DNA of 64,000 nt. It comes from Actinomycetota bacterium. Its GTDB lineage: Bacteria; Actinomycetota; Actinomycetes; Mycobacteriales; JACQDL01. Positions 8,732-17,567 of this stretch are shown here, piece after piece. The notes beneath the pieces are model-generated. The model worked only from the letters and a program-made list of their open reading frames with translations, searched no databases and was not told the origin of the DNA. Within the stretch, counting starts at the first letter, position 1. Each line of letters begins with the position of its first letter. Both the position numbers and the translations under genes were made by a program. The stretch covers positions 1-64,000 of the forward strand of contig JACQDL010000006.1 of the NCBI GenBank assembly GCA_016201065.1, read 5' to 3'.

Positions 8732-10111
8732 ATGACCGGCATGGAGACCGAGGCGGACCAGGTAGGAAGCCGCTGGCGCGATCTGTATCGCAAGGAAGAC
8801 TGGTGGGCGGTCTGGGTCGGCGTCGGCCTGACCGCCATCGCGGTCGTCCTGTTCGAGACCGGCGCCACGAGCGCGCTCACCACGCTCGCCACCAGCGCCA
8901 GCAAGCTGCAGTGGACGCACCTCTCCCAGGTGGGTCACCATTTCGTCGACAAGGCCGGGGTGTACGCGGTCGCCTTCGTGTTCTGGGCGCTCATCCTCGG
9001 CGTCACCAGCCGGATCATGGGGGTGCGGCTGAGCAGGTTCCTGCCCGCGTTCGCCGTGGTCTTCGTGCTCAGCGCCGTGATCTTCGCGGTGTCCGGCTGG
9101 AAGAACGCCCGCACCTTCAACCTGGAGGCGCCACTCGTCGCGCTGCTCGTCGGCCTCCTGCTGGCCAACACGGTCCGGCTGCCGCAGTGGATGGACGACG
9201 GCTTCCGCGTCGAGTACTTCATCAAAGTCGGCATCGTGCTGCTCGGCGCCGGCTTCCCGATCACGCTCGTGCTCACCGCCGGCCCGGTCGCCCTGCTCCA
9301 GGCGACGATCATCTCGCTGGCGACCTGCCTGCTCATCTACTGGGTCGGTACCCGGGTGTTCAAGCTGGACCGACGCCTGTGCGCGGTGCTCGGGGTCGGC
9401 GGCGCGGTCTGCGGCGTGTCAGCCGCGATGGCGATCGCCAGCTCGGTACGGGCGAAGCGGGAACACGTCCTCACGACCGTGAGCCTGGTCGTCGGCTGGG
9501 CGCTGGTGATGATCGTCGCGCTGCCGCTCGTCTCCCGGTGGATCGGGCTCAGCGCCGGGGTGGCGGGCGCCTGGATCGGCACCTCGGAGTTCGCCGACGC
9601 CGCCGGTCTCGCCGCCGCGACGTCGTACGGGCACACGGCCGGGAACGAGCAGCAGGCCGTCCAGGCATTCACCCTGATGAAGGTCATCGGCCGGGACATG
9701 TGGATTGGCATCTGGGCCATCGCCTTCGCGCTCATCTCGACGATGTCCTGGGAGCACGACCGGGCGGCCGTCCGGCGCCGCGTCCACCTGGCGGAGATCT
9801 GGTGGCGCTTCCCCAAGTTCGTCTTCGGATTCTTTCTCGCCTCGATCGCCGTCACGCTGATCACCAACGGCTACCCCGACGCCGAGTTCACCTCGAAGGT
9901 CAAGCCGGGCCTCGTCGATCCGCTGAACGCCGTGCGGACCTGGGCATTCGTGTTCTGCTTCCTCAGCATCGGGCTCACCACCCGGCTGCGGGAGCTCCGC
10001 GGCGTCACCCGGAAGGAGTTCGCGACGTTCACCAGCGGCGTCGGGCTCAACGTCGTGCTCGGCTTCGTACTCTCGGTCATGGTCTTCGGCAGCTACTGGG
10101 CGGCCCTGTGA
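8732..10111 (+). CDS. YeiH-family putative anion (sulfate) exporter
   Basis: Polytopic membrane protein of 459 residues with about ten to eleven hydrophobic segments, matching the YeiH family (PF03601), annotated as putative sulfate exporters although the substrate is not well established. Family landmarks are EAPLVALLVGLLLAN, YFIKVGIVLLGAGF, VCGVSAAMAIAS and the closing LSIGLTTRLRELR. The start ATG 8732 follows AAGGGAG at a good distance; the frame is open to 8627 but the added residues are not family-like. The GTGA overlap at 10108-10111 couples it to a small cysteine protein. The nearby phosphoesterase and thioredoxin-like genes hint at sulfur metabolism, but that is only context. Confidence 0.88.
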   Translation: MTGMETEADQVGSRWRDLYRKEDWWAVWVGVGLTAIAVVLFETGATSALTTLATSASKLQWTHLSQVGHHFVDKAGVYAVAFVFWALILGVTSRIMGVRLSRFLPAFAVVFVLSAVIFAVSGWKNARTFNLEAPLVALLVGLLLANTVRLPQWMDDGFRVEYFIKVGIVLLGAGFPITLVLTAGPVALLQATIISLATCLLIYWVGTRVFKLDRRLCAVLGVGGAVCGVSAAMAIASSVRAKREHVLTTVSLVVGWALVMIVALPLVSRWIGLSAGVAGAWIGTSEFADAAGLAAATSYGHTAGNEQQAVQAFTLMKVIGRDMWIGIWAIAFALISTMSWEHDRAAVRRRVHLAEIWWRFPKFVFGFFLASIAVTLITNGYPDAEFTSKVKPGLVDPLNAVRTWAFVFCFLSIGLTTRLRELRGVTRKEFATFTSGVGLNVVLGFVLSVMVFGSYWAAL

Positions 10112-10356
10112 CCTCCGGCCGGACGGCGGCGGATGGCCGGCGACCGTCCTGCCGGGCCTGCGCGCGTTTCGTCGACGGGCCACGTGCCCTGGAGCGGGAG
10201 CTGCCGGGACTGAACGTCCTCAGCTCAGGCTTCGGGTCGGCCCGGGCCGACACCGGACTGTGCCTGGCCTGGGACCGTTTCCAGCCCGCCGGCCAGGCGT
10301 GTGAGCGGTTCACAGCGCGGCCCGGCGGTCCCGCACCTCGTGCGCCAGCGCGATGA
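10108..10356 (+). CDS. Small cysteine-rich protein coupled to the YeiH gene
   Basis: An 82-residue protein whose GTG start overlaps the exporter stop (GTGA), the classic arrangement of coupled translation. Four cysteines are spaced as CRAC near the N-terminus, then GLC and QAC, each followed by an aromatic-rich stretch (CARFVDGP, CLAWDRF, CERF). This suggests a bound metal or Fe-S centre. The pattern resembles small conserved actinobacterial proteins I cannot name. Its last 47 bases overlap the 3' end of the convergent LuxR gene; the cysteine part lies outside that overlap except for the final Cys-Glu-Arg-Phe. Coding is supported by the overlap and cysteine pattern, not by homology search. 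Confidence 0.6.
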   Translation: MTSGRTAADGRRPSCRACARFVDGPRALERELPGLNVLSSGFGSARADTGLCLAWDRFQPAGQACERFTARPGGPAPRAPAR

Positions 10357-11194
10357 GCTCCTCCCGGGTGTCCAGCCCCAGCCTGACCCTCATGTTGTGC
10401 ACGTGGTTGCGCACCGTGCTCACCGTGACGTGAAGCTCGGCCGCGATCTGCCGGCAGCTCGCGTCCCGCCCCAACAGCTCGAAGACCTCCCACTCGCGCC
10501 GGGTGAGACCGACGCCGTCGCGGGCGTGGTCGAGCCGGACCGCGAGGCGCGCGGCGAGACCCGCCGCCCCCGCGGCTGGCTCCCCCAGATCCGGCTCCCC
10601 CAGATCCGTCCCCCGACCGGCGGGCAGCTCCGGCCGGCGGGGCGGCTCGGACCCCGAGTCCTCGTCCGGGGGCGGCCGGTGGTGGACCCGCAGCTCCAGC
10701 GCCAGCGCCACCGTCACGGCCGCGGCAACCACCCAGACCAGCAGCACGGCCGGGCGGACCTGCCCGTTCTCCAGGACCCAGAGCTTCGTGACGGCACGTA
10801 ACGCGACGGCGACCGTGAACAGCCCCACCCCCGCCACCGCGCCCCACCGGCCGTACCGCGCGGTGAGGCGAAAGATCAGGATGGGGAACAGGACCGGGGG
10901 GATGGCCTCCGGATCCGGGATGAAGAGGGCGTAGCACGCGGTGGCGAGTCCCGCGTCCACGACCAGCGACAGGTGGTGCAGGCGCGGCGGAGCGCCACCG
11001 GGCCACGAAGCCGCCCGGGCCACGAAGCCGGTCCAGGCGGCACCTGCGCCGGCGACCGCGAGCGGGGTCCAGCCCGAGGGTGGATCAAAGACCACAGCCA
11101 TGATCACCAGCAGCGCCGACCCGACCAGCCGCAGCTGGCCGGCGATCCGCTCCTCATGTCGCAGGTACGCACGGTCGTGCCGGAGTTCGGTCAT
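10310..11194 (-). CDS. Membrane-anchored LuxR-family regulator
   Basis: A 294-residue protein with four to five hydrophobic segments in residues 20-165 and a C-terminal LuxR/GerE helix-turn-helix (about 228-290: LTRREWEVFELL, then CRQIAAELHVTVSTVRNHVH). A proline- and acid-rich linker joins them. There is no histidine kinase or receiver domain, so it looks like a one-component membrane sensor. ATG 11194 is preceded by GGGAGG at ideal spacing. It is divergent from the phosphoesterase gene, 169 bases away, and may control it; no operator can be singled out there. Confidence 0.88.
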   Translation of the reverse strand: MTELRHDRAYLRHEERIAGQLRLVGSALLVIMAVVFDPPSGWTPLAVAGAGAAWTGFVARAASWPGGAPPRLHHLSLVVDAGLATACYALFIPDPEAIPPVLFPILIFRLTARYGRWGAVAGVGLFTVAVALRAVTKLWVLENGQVRPAVLLVWVVAAAVTVALALELRVHHRPPPDEDSGSEPPRRPELPAGRGTDLGEPDLGEPAAGAAGLAARLAVRLDHARDGVGLTRREWEVFELLGRDASCRQIAAELHVTVSTVRNHVHNMRVRLGLDTREELIALAHEVRDRRAAL

Positions 11195-11363
11195 TTTTCC
11201 TCCCGGTAACCGTGCGGTCGCATTTCGGAGGATAAGCGCGACATTACGTCTAGTAAACTTCCGCGCCCCCGTCTATTGAGGCTGGACGCCCTTCCGGGCT
11301 CTGCTGTCCGCACGCGGACGGCCGTGGCCGGGCGAATGCCCATCAGGACTGACGGGAGCGACC

Positions 11364-13154
11364 ATGACAGGTCCCACGCACGACGCACTCCACAGCGACG
11401 CCTGGTCGGCGGCTCGACGACTCGCCCGGACCGGGCTGACCCGGCGGAACATGCTCCGGGCGGCGGGCACCGCTGGCGTGGCGCTCGGTGCGGGTGCCGC
11501 CGCGGCCCTCCCGGCGGCGGCGGCCGAGAGCGGCAGCGCGGCCGCGATGGCGCGCAGCGAGGCGGTGCGGCGCGGCAGGGCCACCCACCTCACCATCCTG
11601 CAGACGGCCGACATCCACGGTCAGCTGGAGACCCACGACGAGTTCTTCTGGGAGAACGGCGCACCGGCCTACCGGCGCACCGGCGGCATGGCCCGGATCA
11701 AGACCCTGGTCGACCGGGCCCGGGCGGAGAACGAGGACGGGACCCTGCTCATCGACGGCGGAGACTGCATCCAGGGCAGCGGGTGGGTCGCGCTGAGCCG
11801 CGGTGGCGTGATCCCGCCGATCATGCGCGCGATGGAGTACGACATGGTCGCGCCCGGCAACTGGGAGGTCGTGTACGGCAAGCAACGGCTGGTCGAGGTG
11901 ATCAGCGACTACGACGCCCCGGTCATCTCGTCGAACATGTTCCACGATGTCAACGGCCAGCCCGGGGGCTACCTGTTCACCCCGGCGTACGTGAAGGTCG
12001 TCGGCGGCGTGCGGATCGGCTTTGTCGGCTTCAACGACCCGGCCGTGCCGACCCGCCAGTCCCCCGCCTACAGCGTGGGCATCAAGTTCACCACCCCCGA
12101 TGTCAACGCCCAGCAATGGATCACCTGGCTGCGCGAGGACCAGCAGTGCGACCTCGTGTTCGCGCTGACCCACATGGGGATCACCCGGCAGGTCGACCTG
12201 GCCAGCGCCGACTACATGGTGGGCGTCGACTACATCCTGGGTGCGGACACCCACGAGCGCATCCGCACCCCGATCCACGGCACGCACTCGGCGGTGACCG
12301 AGCCCGGCGCGTTCGGGTCCTTCGTCGGTCGGCTCGACCTGGTCGTCGAGAACGGCGTGGTCAAGGAGCAGGACTACGCGCTCGTCGAGGTCGCGGAGAA
12401 GGACTTCCGGGAGAACCGGAAGGTACGCCGGACCGTCGCCCAGGTGACCGCGCCGTACCGCGCCGAGCTCAGCCAGGTCATCGGCACGACGCGGACCCCG
12501 CTGCTGCGCTACTACGTCCTCGAGACACCGATGGACAACCTCATCACCGACGCGGTGCACGAGGTCGCCTCCGGGTTGCTCGCCAAGCAGGGCGTGACCC
12601 TGGACGTCGCGCTGTCGAACGGGTTCCGCTTCTGCCCTCCCCTGGCCCCACCTGCCGGCGGCACCGCGCCGATCACCCGCGAGTTCCTCTACAGCATGCT
12701 GCCGATCGACTCGAACCTGAAGGTGGCCACCGTCCCGGGCAGCCTGCTGCGCCCGTGGATGGAGAAGGAGCTCAACAACGTCTTCGCCACCGACCCGAAC
12801 CAGGTCTTCGGCGGCTGGGTGGTCCGGATGTCCGGGATGTCGGTGCGGTTCACGTTGGGGCGCCCCTACGGCCAACGGGTCGACAGCATCTCCATCGGCG
12901 GCACACCGCTCGACGAGACCCGCAGCTACGTGTTCTCCGCCTGCGACCGCGACGGCGACCCGCCGACCGTGCTCTGCCGGCTCAAGGGCGTGCTGAACCC
13001 GATGGTCCTGCCGATCACGCTGCACCAGGCGATCGAGACCTACCTGGCCGCGCACTCACCGGTGGCGCCACGGGTGGAGGGGCGGGTCAGCGCGAGCGAC
13101 CTGCCGCAGCTCCTGCTCGGCCAGCTCACCGGCACCGGCTACCAGTTCCGCTGA
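11364..13154 (+). CDS. Tat-exported SoxB/5'-nucleotidase-like metallophosphoesterase
   Basis: Secreted two-domain enzyme of 596 residues. A twin-arginine motif (TRRNML, Arg27-Arg28) precedes a hydrophobic stretch ending near Ala54. The metallophosphoesterase domain shows Asp83-x-His85, Asp134 (GGDCIQG), Asn166 in GNWE, His270 (LTHMG) and GADTHE at 293-298. In classic 5'-nucleotidases the Asn is followed by His; Trp here recalls the SoxB branch, whose members hydrolyse thiosulfate bound to SoxYZ. Asp295 stands where family members usually have His. The rest (about 340-590) fits the 5'-nucleotidase C-terminal domain. No soxYZ, soxA or soxX genes are near, so the substrate is open. It heads a set with the beta-propeller gene 9 bases downstream. 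Confidence 0.85.
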   Translation: MTGPTHDALHSDAWSAARRLARTGLTRRNMLRAAGTAGVALGAGAAAALPAAAAESGSAAAMARSEAVRRGRATHLTILQTADIHGQLETHDEFFWENGAPAYRRTGGMARIKTLVDRARAENEDGTLLIDGGDCIQGSGWVALSRGGVIPPIMRAMEYDMVAPGNWEVVYGKQRLVEVISDYDAPVISSNMFHDVNGQPGGYLFTPAYVKVVGGVRIGFVGFNDPAVPTRQSPAYSVGIKFTTPDVNAQQWITWLREDQQCDLVFALTHMGITRQVDLASADYMVGVDYILGADTHERIRTPIHGTHSAVTEPGAFGSFVGRLDLVVENGVVKEQDYALVEVAEKDFRENRKVRRTVAQVTAPYRAELSQVIGTTRTPLLRYYVLETPMDNLITDAVHEVASGLLAKQGVTLDVALSNGFRFCPPLAPPAGGTAPITREFLYSMLPIDSNLKVATVPGSLLRPWMEKELNNVFATDPNQVFGGWVVRMSGMSVRFTLGRPYGQRVDSISIGGTPLDETRSYVFSACDRDGDPPTVLCRLKGVLNPMVLPITLHQAIETYLAAHSPVAPRVEGRVSASDLPQLLLGQLTGTGYQFR

Positions 13155-13163
13155 GGGGGAGCG

Positions 13164-14459
13164 ATGCGAACATCCATCCGCAGGCGGCCCGTCCTGGCGG
13201 CCGCGCTGACGGCCGCGCTGGCCGCCGTCCTCGCCGCCGGCACGGCGGCTCCCACCGTCTCCGCGGTCGCCGCTCCGGCCCGGGCCGATGAGCCCGGCCG
13301 GCACGACGACGCGCTCGCACCACGCCTCTACGTGATCTCGCCGTCGTCCGACCCGGACACGATCACGACGTGGTCCACCATCTCCGTCCTCGACCCGCGA
13401 ACCCAGCAGGTGACCAAACAGATCCCGACCCTCGGCTTCAAACCGCACAAGTTCTACCCCATCCCGGGCCGGAACATCGCCTACATCACCCACTTCGGCG
13501 GTCCCGGGACGCCAGCGGCGATCGAGGTCTTCGACATGGTGCGCAACGAGGTCGTCGGCACCATTCCCACCGGCGGTGACGGCCCACGGCACATGGGGTT
13601 CAGCCCGGACTACCGGCACGGGTACACCGCGAACCTCGACGGCGGGAGCATCAGCGACATCGACGTCGCGGCCGGGCGGACCGTCCGCACCGTCCCCACC
13701 GGGAAGAAGCCGAACTACATCAGGTACGTCGAGACCCGGGCCGGTCCGCGGTTGTTCGTGGTCAACTTCGGCGAGGACACCATGACGGTGCTGGAGGCCC
13801 GCACGCTCGCCCCGATCGCCACCGTCACCGTGGGCAATGGGCCGTACAGCCTGATCGCGACCCCCGACCAGCGCGAGGTGATCACCGCGAACGCCAGGGA
13901 CAACACGGTGACCTTCGTCGACGCGGTGAGCCTGAAGGTGCGGGCCACGGTGCCGATCGGGGGCGTCCACGAACCGATCCCGAACAATGTCCAGCGGCTG
14001 AACCTGCGGATCTCGCCGGAGGGCCGCTGGCTGTGGGTCGGCAACCAGGACGCCTCGGTGATGAGCATCGTGGACCTCCCGAGCCGCCGTCTGGTCACCC
14101 AGATCCCGGCCGGTCGCGGCGCGGACATCGCGTTCTTCCCCGCCGAGGGTCCGGCGAAGGGGTACGCGCTGGTCACCAGCCGGTACGACTACTTCGTCGT
14201 GGTGGCGAAGCTGAACGGCCAGCAACCGCCGACGTTCGTGAAGAGAATCAACCAGACCGCGCGGGGCTCGCACTTCATCACCTTCGACGAGGACTTCGAG
14301 AAGGGGTACCTGTCCCAGCGTCCCGGCGGCGCGTTCTCGGTCCTCGACCTGGCGAGCCTGACCACCATCGCCGACAGCGTGCCGGTCGGGCCGAGCCCGG
14401 AGCAGGCGACGTACGTCTGGTTCGAGCACGGCGTGGCGAGGTTCCACCTCGAGCACTGA
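13164..14459 (+). CDS. Secreted YncE-like beta-propeller protein
   Basis: A 431-residue exported protein: an N-terminal signal sequence with Arg-rich start and a long Ala/Leu core to about residue 42, then repeated blades of the YncE/NHL-like type, such as IEVFDMVRNEVVGTIPTGGDG and SISDIDVAAGRTVRTVPTGK. Propellers of this type bind ligands or partner proteins outside the cell; no catalytic function is assigned. ATG 13164 follows GAGGGGGA. The 9-base gap from the phosphoesterase gene implies one transcript, so it may act on the same substrate or as its scaffold. Confidence 0.87.
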   Translation: MRTSIRRRPVLAAALTAALAAVLAAGTAAPTVSAVAAPARADEPGRHDDALAPRLYVISPSSDPDTITTWSTISVLDPRTQQVTKQIPTLGFKPHKFYPIPGRNIAYITHFGGPGTPAAIEVFDMVRNEVVGTIPTGGDGPRHMGFSPDYRHGYTANLDGGSISDIDVAAGRTVRTVPTGKKPNYIRYVETRAGPRLFVVNFGEDTMTVLEARTLAPIATVTVGNGPYSLIATPDQREVITANARDNTVTFVDAVSLKVRATVPIGGVHEPIPNNVQRLNLRISPEGRWLWVGNQDASVMSIVDLPSRRLVTQIPAGRGADIAFFPAEGPAKGYALVTSRYDYFVVVAKLNGQQPPTFVKRINQTARGSHFITFDEDFEKGYLSQRPGGAFSVLDLASLTTIADSVPVGPSPEQATYVWFEHGVARFHLEH

Positions 14460-14577
14460 GGCGGGCCGGGCAGGGACACCGGGCAGGGACCCCGGGCACT
14501 GCGGTCGGTCGAGACGTCGGTTCGTAGCATGTGACGACGGGCCGGCGCGAGACCGGCCGCACGCGGAGGGAGTGCCG

Positions 14578-15156
14578 ATGGTCTCGGTGCCGTCGACCAT
14601 GATGGAGCTGGGGACCCGCGCCCCCGGGTTCCGCCTGCCCGACCCGGACGGCCGGTACCACGAGCTGGCCGACCTCGCCGATGCGCCGGTGCTGGTTGTC
14701 GCGTTCATCTGCAACCACTGCCCATACGTGCAGCACATCCGTACGGTCCTGGCGGAGGTGACCGGCCGGCTCATCGATCGCGGGGTGGCCGTCGTTGGGA
14801 TCAACAGCAACGACACGACCGCGTACCCGGACGACGCGCCGCCACGGATGGCCGAGGAGGCCGCGACCTTCGGGTACCGGTTCCCGTACCTGGTCGATGC
14901 CGACCAGAGCGTCGCCAGGGCCTACCGGGCGGCCTGCACGCCCGACTTCTTCGTCTTCGACGCCGGGCGTGCCCTGGTGTATCGGGGGCAGTTCGATGCC
15001 AGCCGACCGCGCAACGACACGCCGGTGACCGGCGCCGACCTGACGAGCGCGGTGGACGCCGCACTCGCCGGCCGGCCACCCCTGCCCGACCAGTGGCCGA
15101 GCCTGGGCTGCAACATCAAGTGGCAGCCCGGCACCGAGCCTGACTACGCACCGTGA
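14578..15156 (+). CDS. Thioredoxin-family protein, CNHCPYV type
   Basis: Thioredoxin-fold protein of 192 residues. The redox site is CNHCPYV, and the family pattern follows in order: INSNDTTAYPDD, FPYLVDADQSVARAY, CTPDFFVFD, YRGQFD-SRP, and near the end PSLGCNIKW. This is a widespread family of uncertain substrate, related to AhpC/TlpA proteins. No signal peptide is seen, so it is probably cytoplasmic. ATG 14578 is preferred over GTG 14572 because GGAGGG ends immediately before the GTG and is 6-7 bases from the ATG. It overlaps the convergent membrane-protein gene by 13 bases. Confidence 0.88.
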   Translation: MVSVPSTMMELGTRAPGFRLPDPDGRYHELADLADAPVLVVAFICNHCPYVQHIRTVLAEVTGRLIDRGVAVVGINSNDTTAYPDDAPPRMAEEAATFGYRFPYLVDADQSVARAYRAACTPDFFVFDAGRALVYRGQFDASRPRNDTPVTGADLTSAVDAALAGRPPLPDQWPSLGCNIKWQPGTEPDYAP

Positions 15157-15743
15157 CCAAACGGCGGTCTCGATCCCGCGGCGGTCAGCCTGCCGTCCCC
15201 CTCCCAGTGGGCCAGCGGCGCCGCGTACTTGCGCGTGTCGCGGGCCACCACGGCGCCGAGCACGAGGCCGTAGACGACATGCACCAGCAGGCTCGGCCAG
15301 ATCGCGTCGATGCCGAGCTGCCACGGCGTGGGCTGACCGAACGCCAGCGGCAGGGCCAGCGAGTTGACCGCGAGCCAGGCGAACGCGCCGTACCCCGCGC
15401 CGAGCAGGACCGGGTGCCGCATCGGGCGGCGGGCCAGCACCGCGACGAACGGGACGGCCATCCCCACGCTGATCGCGAAGTGTTCGATCGCCATCGCGCT
15501 GTAGAGGAACTGACCGAGCAGCTGCCGAATCACGAGCTCGCCGTACTTGTTGACCTCGTAGCCGGCCGACAGCAGGACCATCCCGACCGGCACCATCGCC
15601 ATCCCGCCGAGGGTTCCGGCGGCGATGCTCCGCCCGGCCACGACGGCCGGGTAGGAGCTGGACCGGCGGCGCCGCAGCAACCACCACAGCGTGGTGGCGA
15701 TCAACCCAGCGGCCACCATCATGGCGAGCACGATGAGCACCAT
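15144..15743 (-). CDS. Integral membrane protein, DUF6789-like
   Basis: About 199 residues with five to six hydrophobic segments: at the N-terminus (MVLIVLAMMVAAGLIATTLW), GTLGGMAMVPVGMVLLSAGY, a conserved-looking middle (LYSAMAIEHFAISVGMAVPF), and a last helix in LVHVVYGLVLGAVVARD. The ending resembles small actinobacterial proteins with a histidine in the last helix (DUF6789), but that assignment is weak. ATG 15743 is used; a GTG at 15836 would add 31 unhydrophobic residues. No ribosome binding site decides between them. Its role is unknown. The 282 bases to the next gene start hold nothing recognisable. Confidence 0.65.
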   Translation of the reverse strand: MVLIVLAMMVAAGLIATTLWWLLRRRRSSSYPAVVAGRSIAAGTLGGMAMVPVGMVLLSAGYEVNKYGELVIRQLLGQFLYSAMAIEHFAISVGMAVPFVAVLARRPMRHPVLLGAGYGAFAWLAVNSLALPLAFGQPTPWQLGIDAIWPSLLVHVVYGLVLGAVVARDTRKYAAPLAHWEGDGRLTAAGSRPPFGHGA

Positions 15744-16025
15744 GCGTTCGGCCGGACCACCGGCAAGACCGCCGAGGTCGCTCGTGCCGCGGCGGGCGCA
15801 GAGTCTGGGGAATCGGGAACAGTCGGGGGTCGGCACCTGCGGTCTCGCTCTCTGTCCATCGGTAGGTCAGCCGGTCGGTCGATCGCCTGGCCGGCGACCT
15901 TTCGGTCACCCGAGTGGCGGGTGTGTCCTCTCCATTAGAACCAACTGCCCGAGCCGGTTGGCCAGCGCTCGATGAGGGGAATGTTCGGATCTGGTGAGCA
16001 CCGGAACGTCAGGGCCACCGGAACG

Positions 16026-16868
16026 TCAGCGCCGCCGGATGACGTCGACGGACCGGTCCACCCGTCGGCGCTGCTTCATGGTGTACATGTCCAGGTCGGC
16101 GGGGGCGATGGCGGCGTCGATGGACTCCCCGACGGTGAGTGTCGCCACGCCGACCGACGCCCCGACCACGACCGCTGTCGACGTCGACAGCGTGATCGGC
16201 AGGCTGGCCAGACCGGCGCGGACCCGCCCGACCGCGTCCTGGTCGGCGCCGTCGACGACCGCGATGAACTCGTCGCCGCCGAGCCGGCCGACCAGCGCGT
16301 CCTCGCCGGCCGCGCGCGAGAGCATCCCGGCGACCTCGCGCAGCACGTCGTCCCCGACGGAGTGCCCGAAGCGGTCGTTGACCTGCTTGAAGTCATCGAT
16401 GTCGACGCTGATGACCAGCAGGTCACGGCCCGCACCGAAGGCACCCGCCCGGTCGAAGAACCCCCGGCGGTTGAGCAGCCCGGTCAGCGGGTCACGCAGG
16501 GCCTGCCACTCGAGCTGGGCGTGCAGGCGGTCCCGCTCGACCGCCTCGGCGAGCAGCTGACGGCGCACCCGGTCCACGTCGTCGAGCAGCCCCGAGATCA
16601 CCGTGATCGATGCGGCGAGGTACCAGTTGAGCGGTGGCGCGACGAGCAACGGGACGGCGACCGGAGCCGCCAGGGCGATCTGTGAGCTGATGCTCCCGTC
16701 GAGAACCGGCACGCCGAACGCGCAGTACGACAGGTAGCAGATCGCGGTGGAGGCGAGCACTGCACCGCCCGTGGTGAGCACGACCATCCGCAGCGTGCCC
16801 GCCCGTTGCGCCGACCGAGCCAGGACACGCAGCACCCGGCGGCCGCGGTGTCGCTCCACTGCGGTCAT
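16026..16868 (-). CDS. Membrane GGDEF diguanylate cyclase
   Basis: Enzyme making cyclic di-GMP from two GTP. About 280 residues: two hydrophobic segments in 28-92, a short coiled linker (about 95-120) and a GGDEF domain from RDPLTGLLNRRGF (125) to the end. The active-site loop GGDEF is intact at 197-201, with the metal-binding strand VDIDDFKQVND before it. The positions expected for the inhibitory RxxD site (188-191) read GEDA, so product feedback through that site seems absent. ATG 16868 is the first ATG and has no clear ribosome binding site. The gene is divergent from a TetR gene with a dyad between them. Confidence 0.9.
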   Translation of the reverse strand: MTAVERHRGRRVLRVLARSAQRAGTLRMVVLTTGGAVLASTAICYLSYCAFGVPVLDGSISSQIALAAPVAVPLLVAPPLNWYLAASITVISGLLDDVDRVRRQLLAEAVERDRLHAQLEWQALRDPLTGLLNRRGFFDRAGAFGAGRDLLVISVDIDDFKQVNDRFGHSVGDDVLREVAGMLSRAAGEDALVGRLGGDEFIAVVDGADQDAVGRVRAGLASLPITLSTSTAVVVGASVGVATLTVGESIDAAIAPADLDMYTMKQRRRVDRSVDVIRRR

Positions 16869-16917
16869 ATCGGCAGTCGGAGCAACAGAGCTGAGGTTGC
16901 GGGCTGTCTCCTCATCG

Positions 16918-16940
16918 ACTAAGTTGGTCAACTAACTAAG
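16918..16940. promoter_or_regulatory. Candidate TetR operator between divergent genes
   Basis: AGTTG (16922-16926) and CAACT (16929-16933) form a dyad around two bases, embedded in three copies of ACTAA. It lies 28-50 bases before the TetR start codon and 50-72 before the cyclase start, where an autoregulating repressor would bind. The assignment rests on position and symmetry only. Confidence 0.4.
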
Positions 16941-16967
16941 AGTCTACGAGTGTTGGGTGGAGCCACC

Positions 16968-17567
16968 GTGCCGACCACGAACAAACGCGACCGCCTCGTC
17001 GACGCAGCCCGGACCCTGGCCTACCGCCAGGGATTCCGCGCCACGACGCTCGCCGACGTCGCCGCCGAGGCGGCCGTACCCCTCGGCAACGTCTACTACT
17101 ACTTCCGTACCAAGGAGTCCCTCGGTGCGGCGCTGGTGGACCGTTGGGCCGCGGAGTACAAGACGCTGCGGACACGGTGGGACGCGCTCCCCGACCCGCG
17201 GGACCGGCTGCTCGCCTTCGTCGAGATGACCGTTGCCAATCGGGACGGCCTTGCCCGCAGCGGATGCCCGATCGGCACGCTGTGCACCGAGCTCGGCAAG
17301 GAGGGCGGGCCACTGGCCGACCGCGGCGCGCGGATCTTCGGCGACCTGCTGGTCTGGCTCGCCGACCAGTTCCGGGCGCTCGGCGGTCCAGCAGACCCGG
17401 ACGAGCAGGCCCTGCAGCTGCTGTCGGCCACCGAAGGCGCCTCGGTGCTCGCGCACAGCCTCGGTTCGGCCACGCTGGTCAGCCGGGAGGGCGCCCGCCT
17501 GACCCGCTGGATCAACGACCTGGCGGCGGCGCCGGCACACCACACCCCAGCGAAAGGAACCGGATGA
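16968..17567 (+). CDS. TetR/AcrR-family transcriptional regulator
   Basis: A 199-residue one-component regulator. The N-terminal helix-turn-helix reads ATTLADVAAEAAVPLGNVYY with the following YFRTKESL, typical of the family; the C-terminal ligand domain includes SGCPIGTLCTELGKEGG, as in a common redox- or aldehyde-responsive subgroup, though the ligand is unknown. GTG 16968 follows GGGTGGAG. The stop overlaps the reductase ATG (ATGA at 17564-17567), so the regulator heads a three-gene operon with an NAD(P)-dependent reductase and a peroxiredoxin-like gene, which it probably controls along with itself. Confidence 0.93.
   Translation: MPTTNKRDRLVDAARTLAYRQGFRATTLADVAAEAAVPLGNVYYYFRTKESLGAALVDRWAAEYKTLRTRWDALPDPRDRLLAFVEMTVANRDGLARSGCPIGTLCTELGKEGGPLADRGARIFGDLLVWLADQFRALGGPADPDEQALQLLSATEGASVLAHSLGSATLVSREGARLTRWINDLAAAPAHHTPAKGTG

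Noticed and set aside
6223-8904. 893-codon minus-strand frame across the helicase/SWIM operon
   Set aside because: It spans several real genes, is rich in Ser/Arg as antisense frames are, and contains a Ser/Gln run that is just the antisense of the acidic tract.
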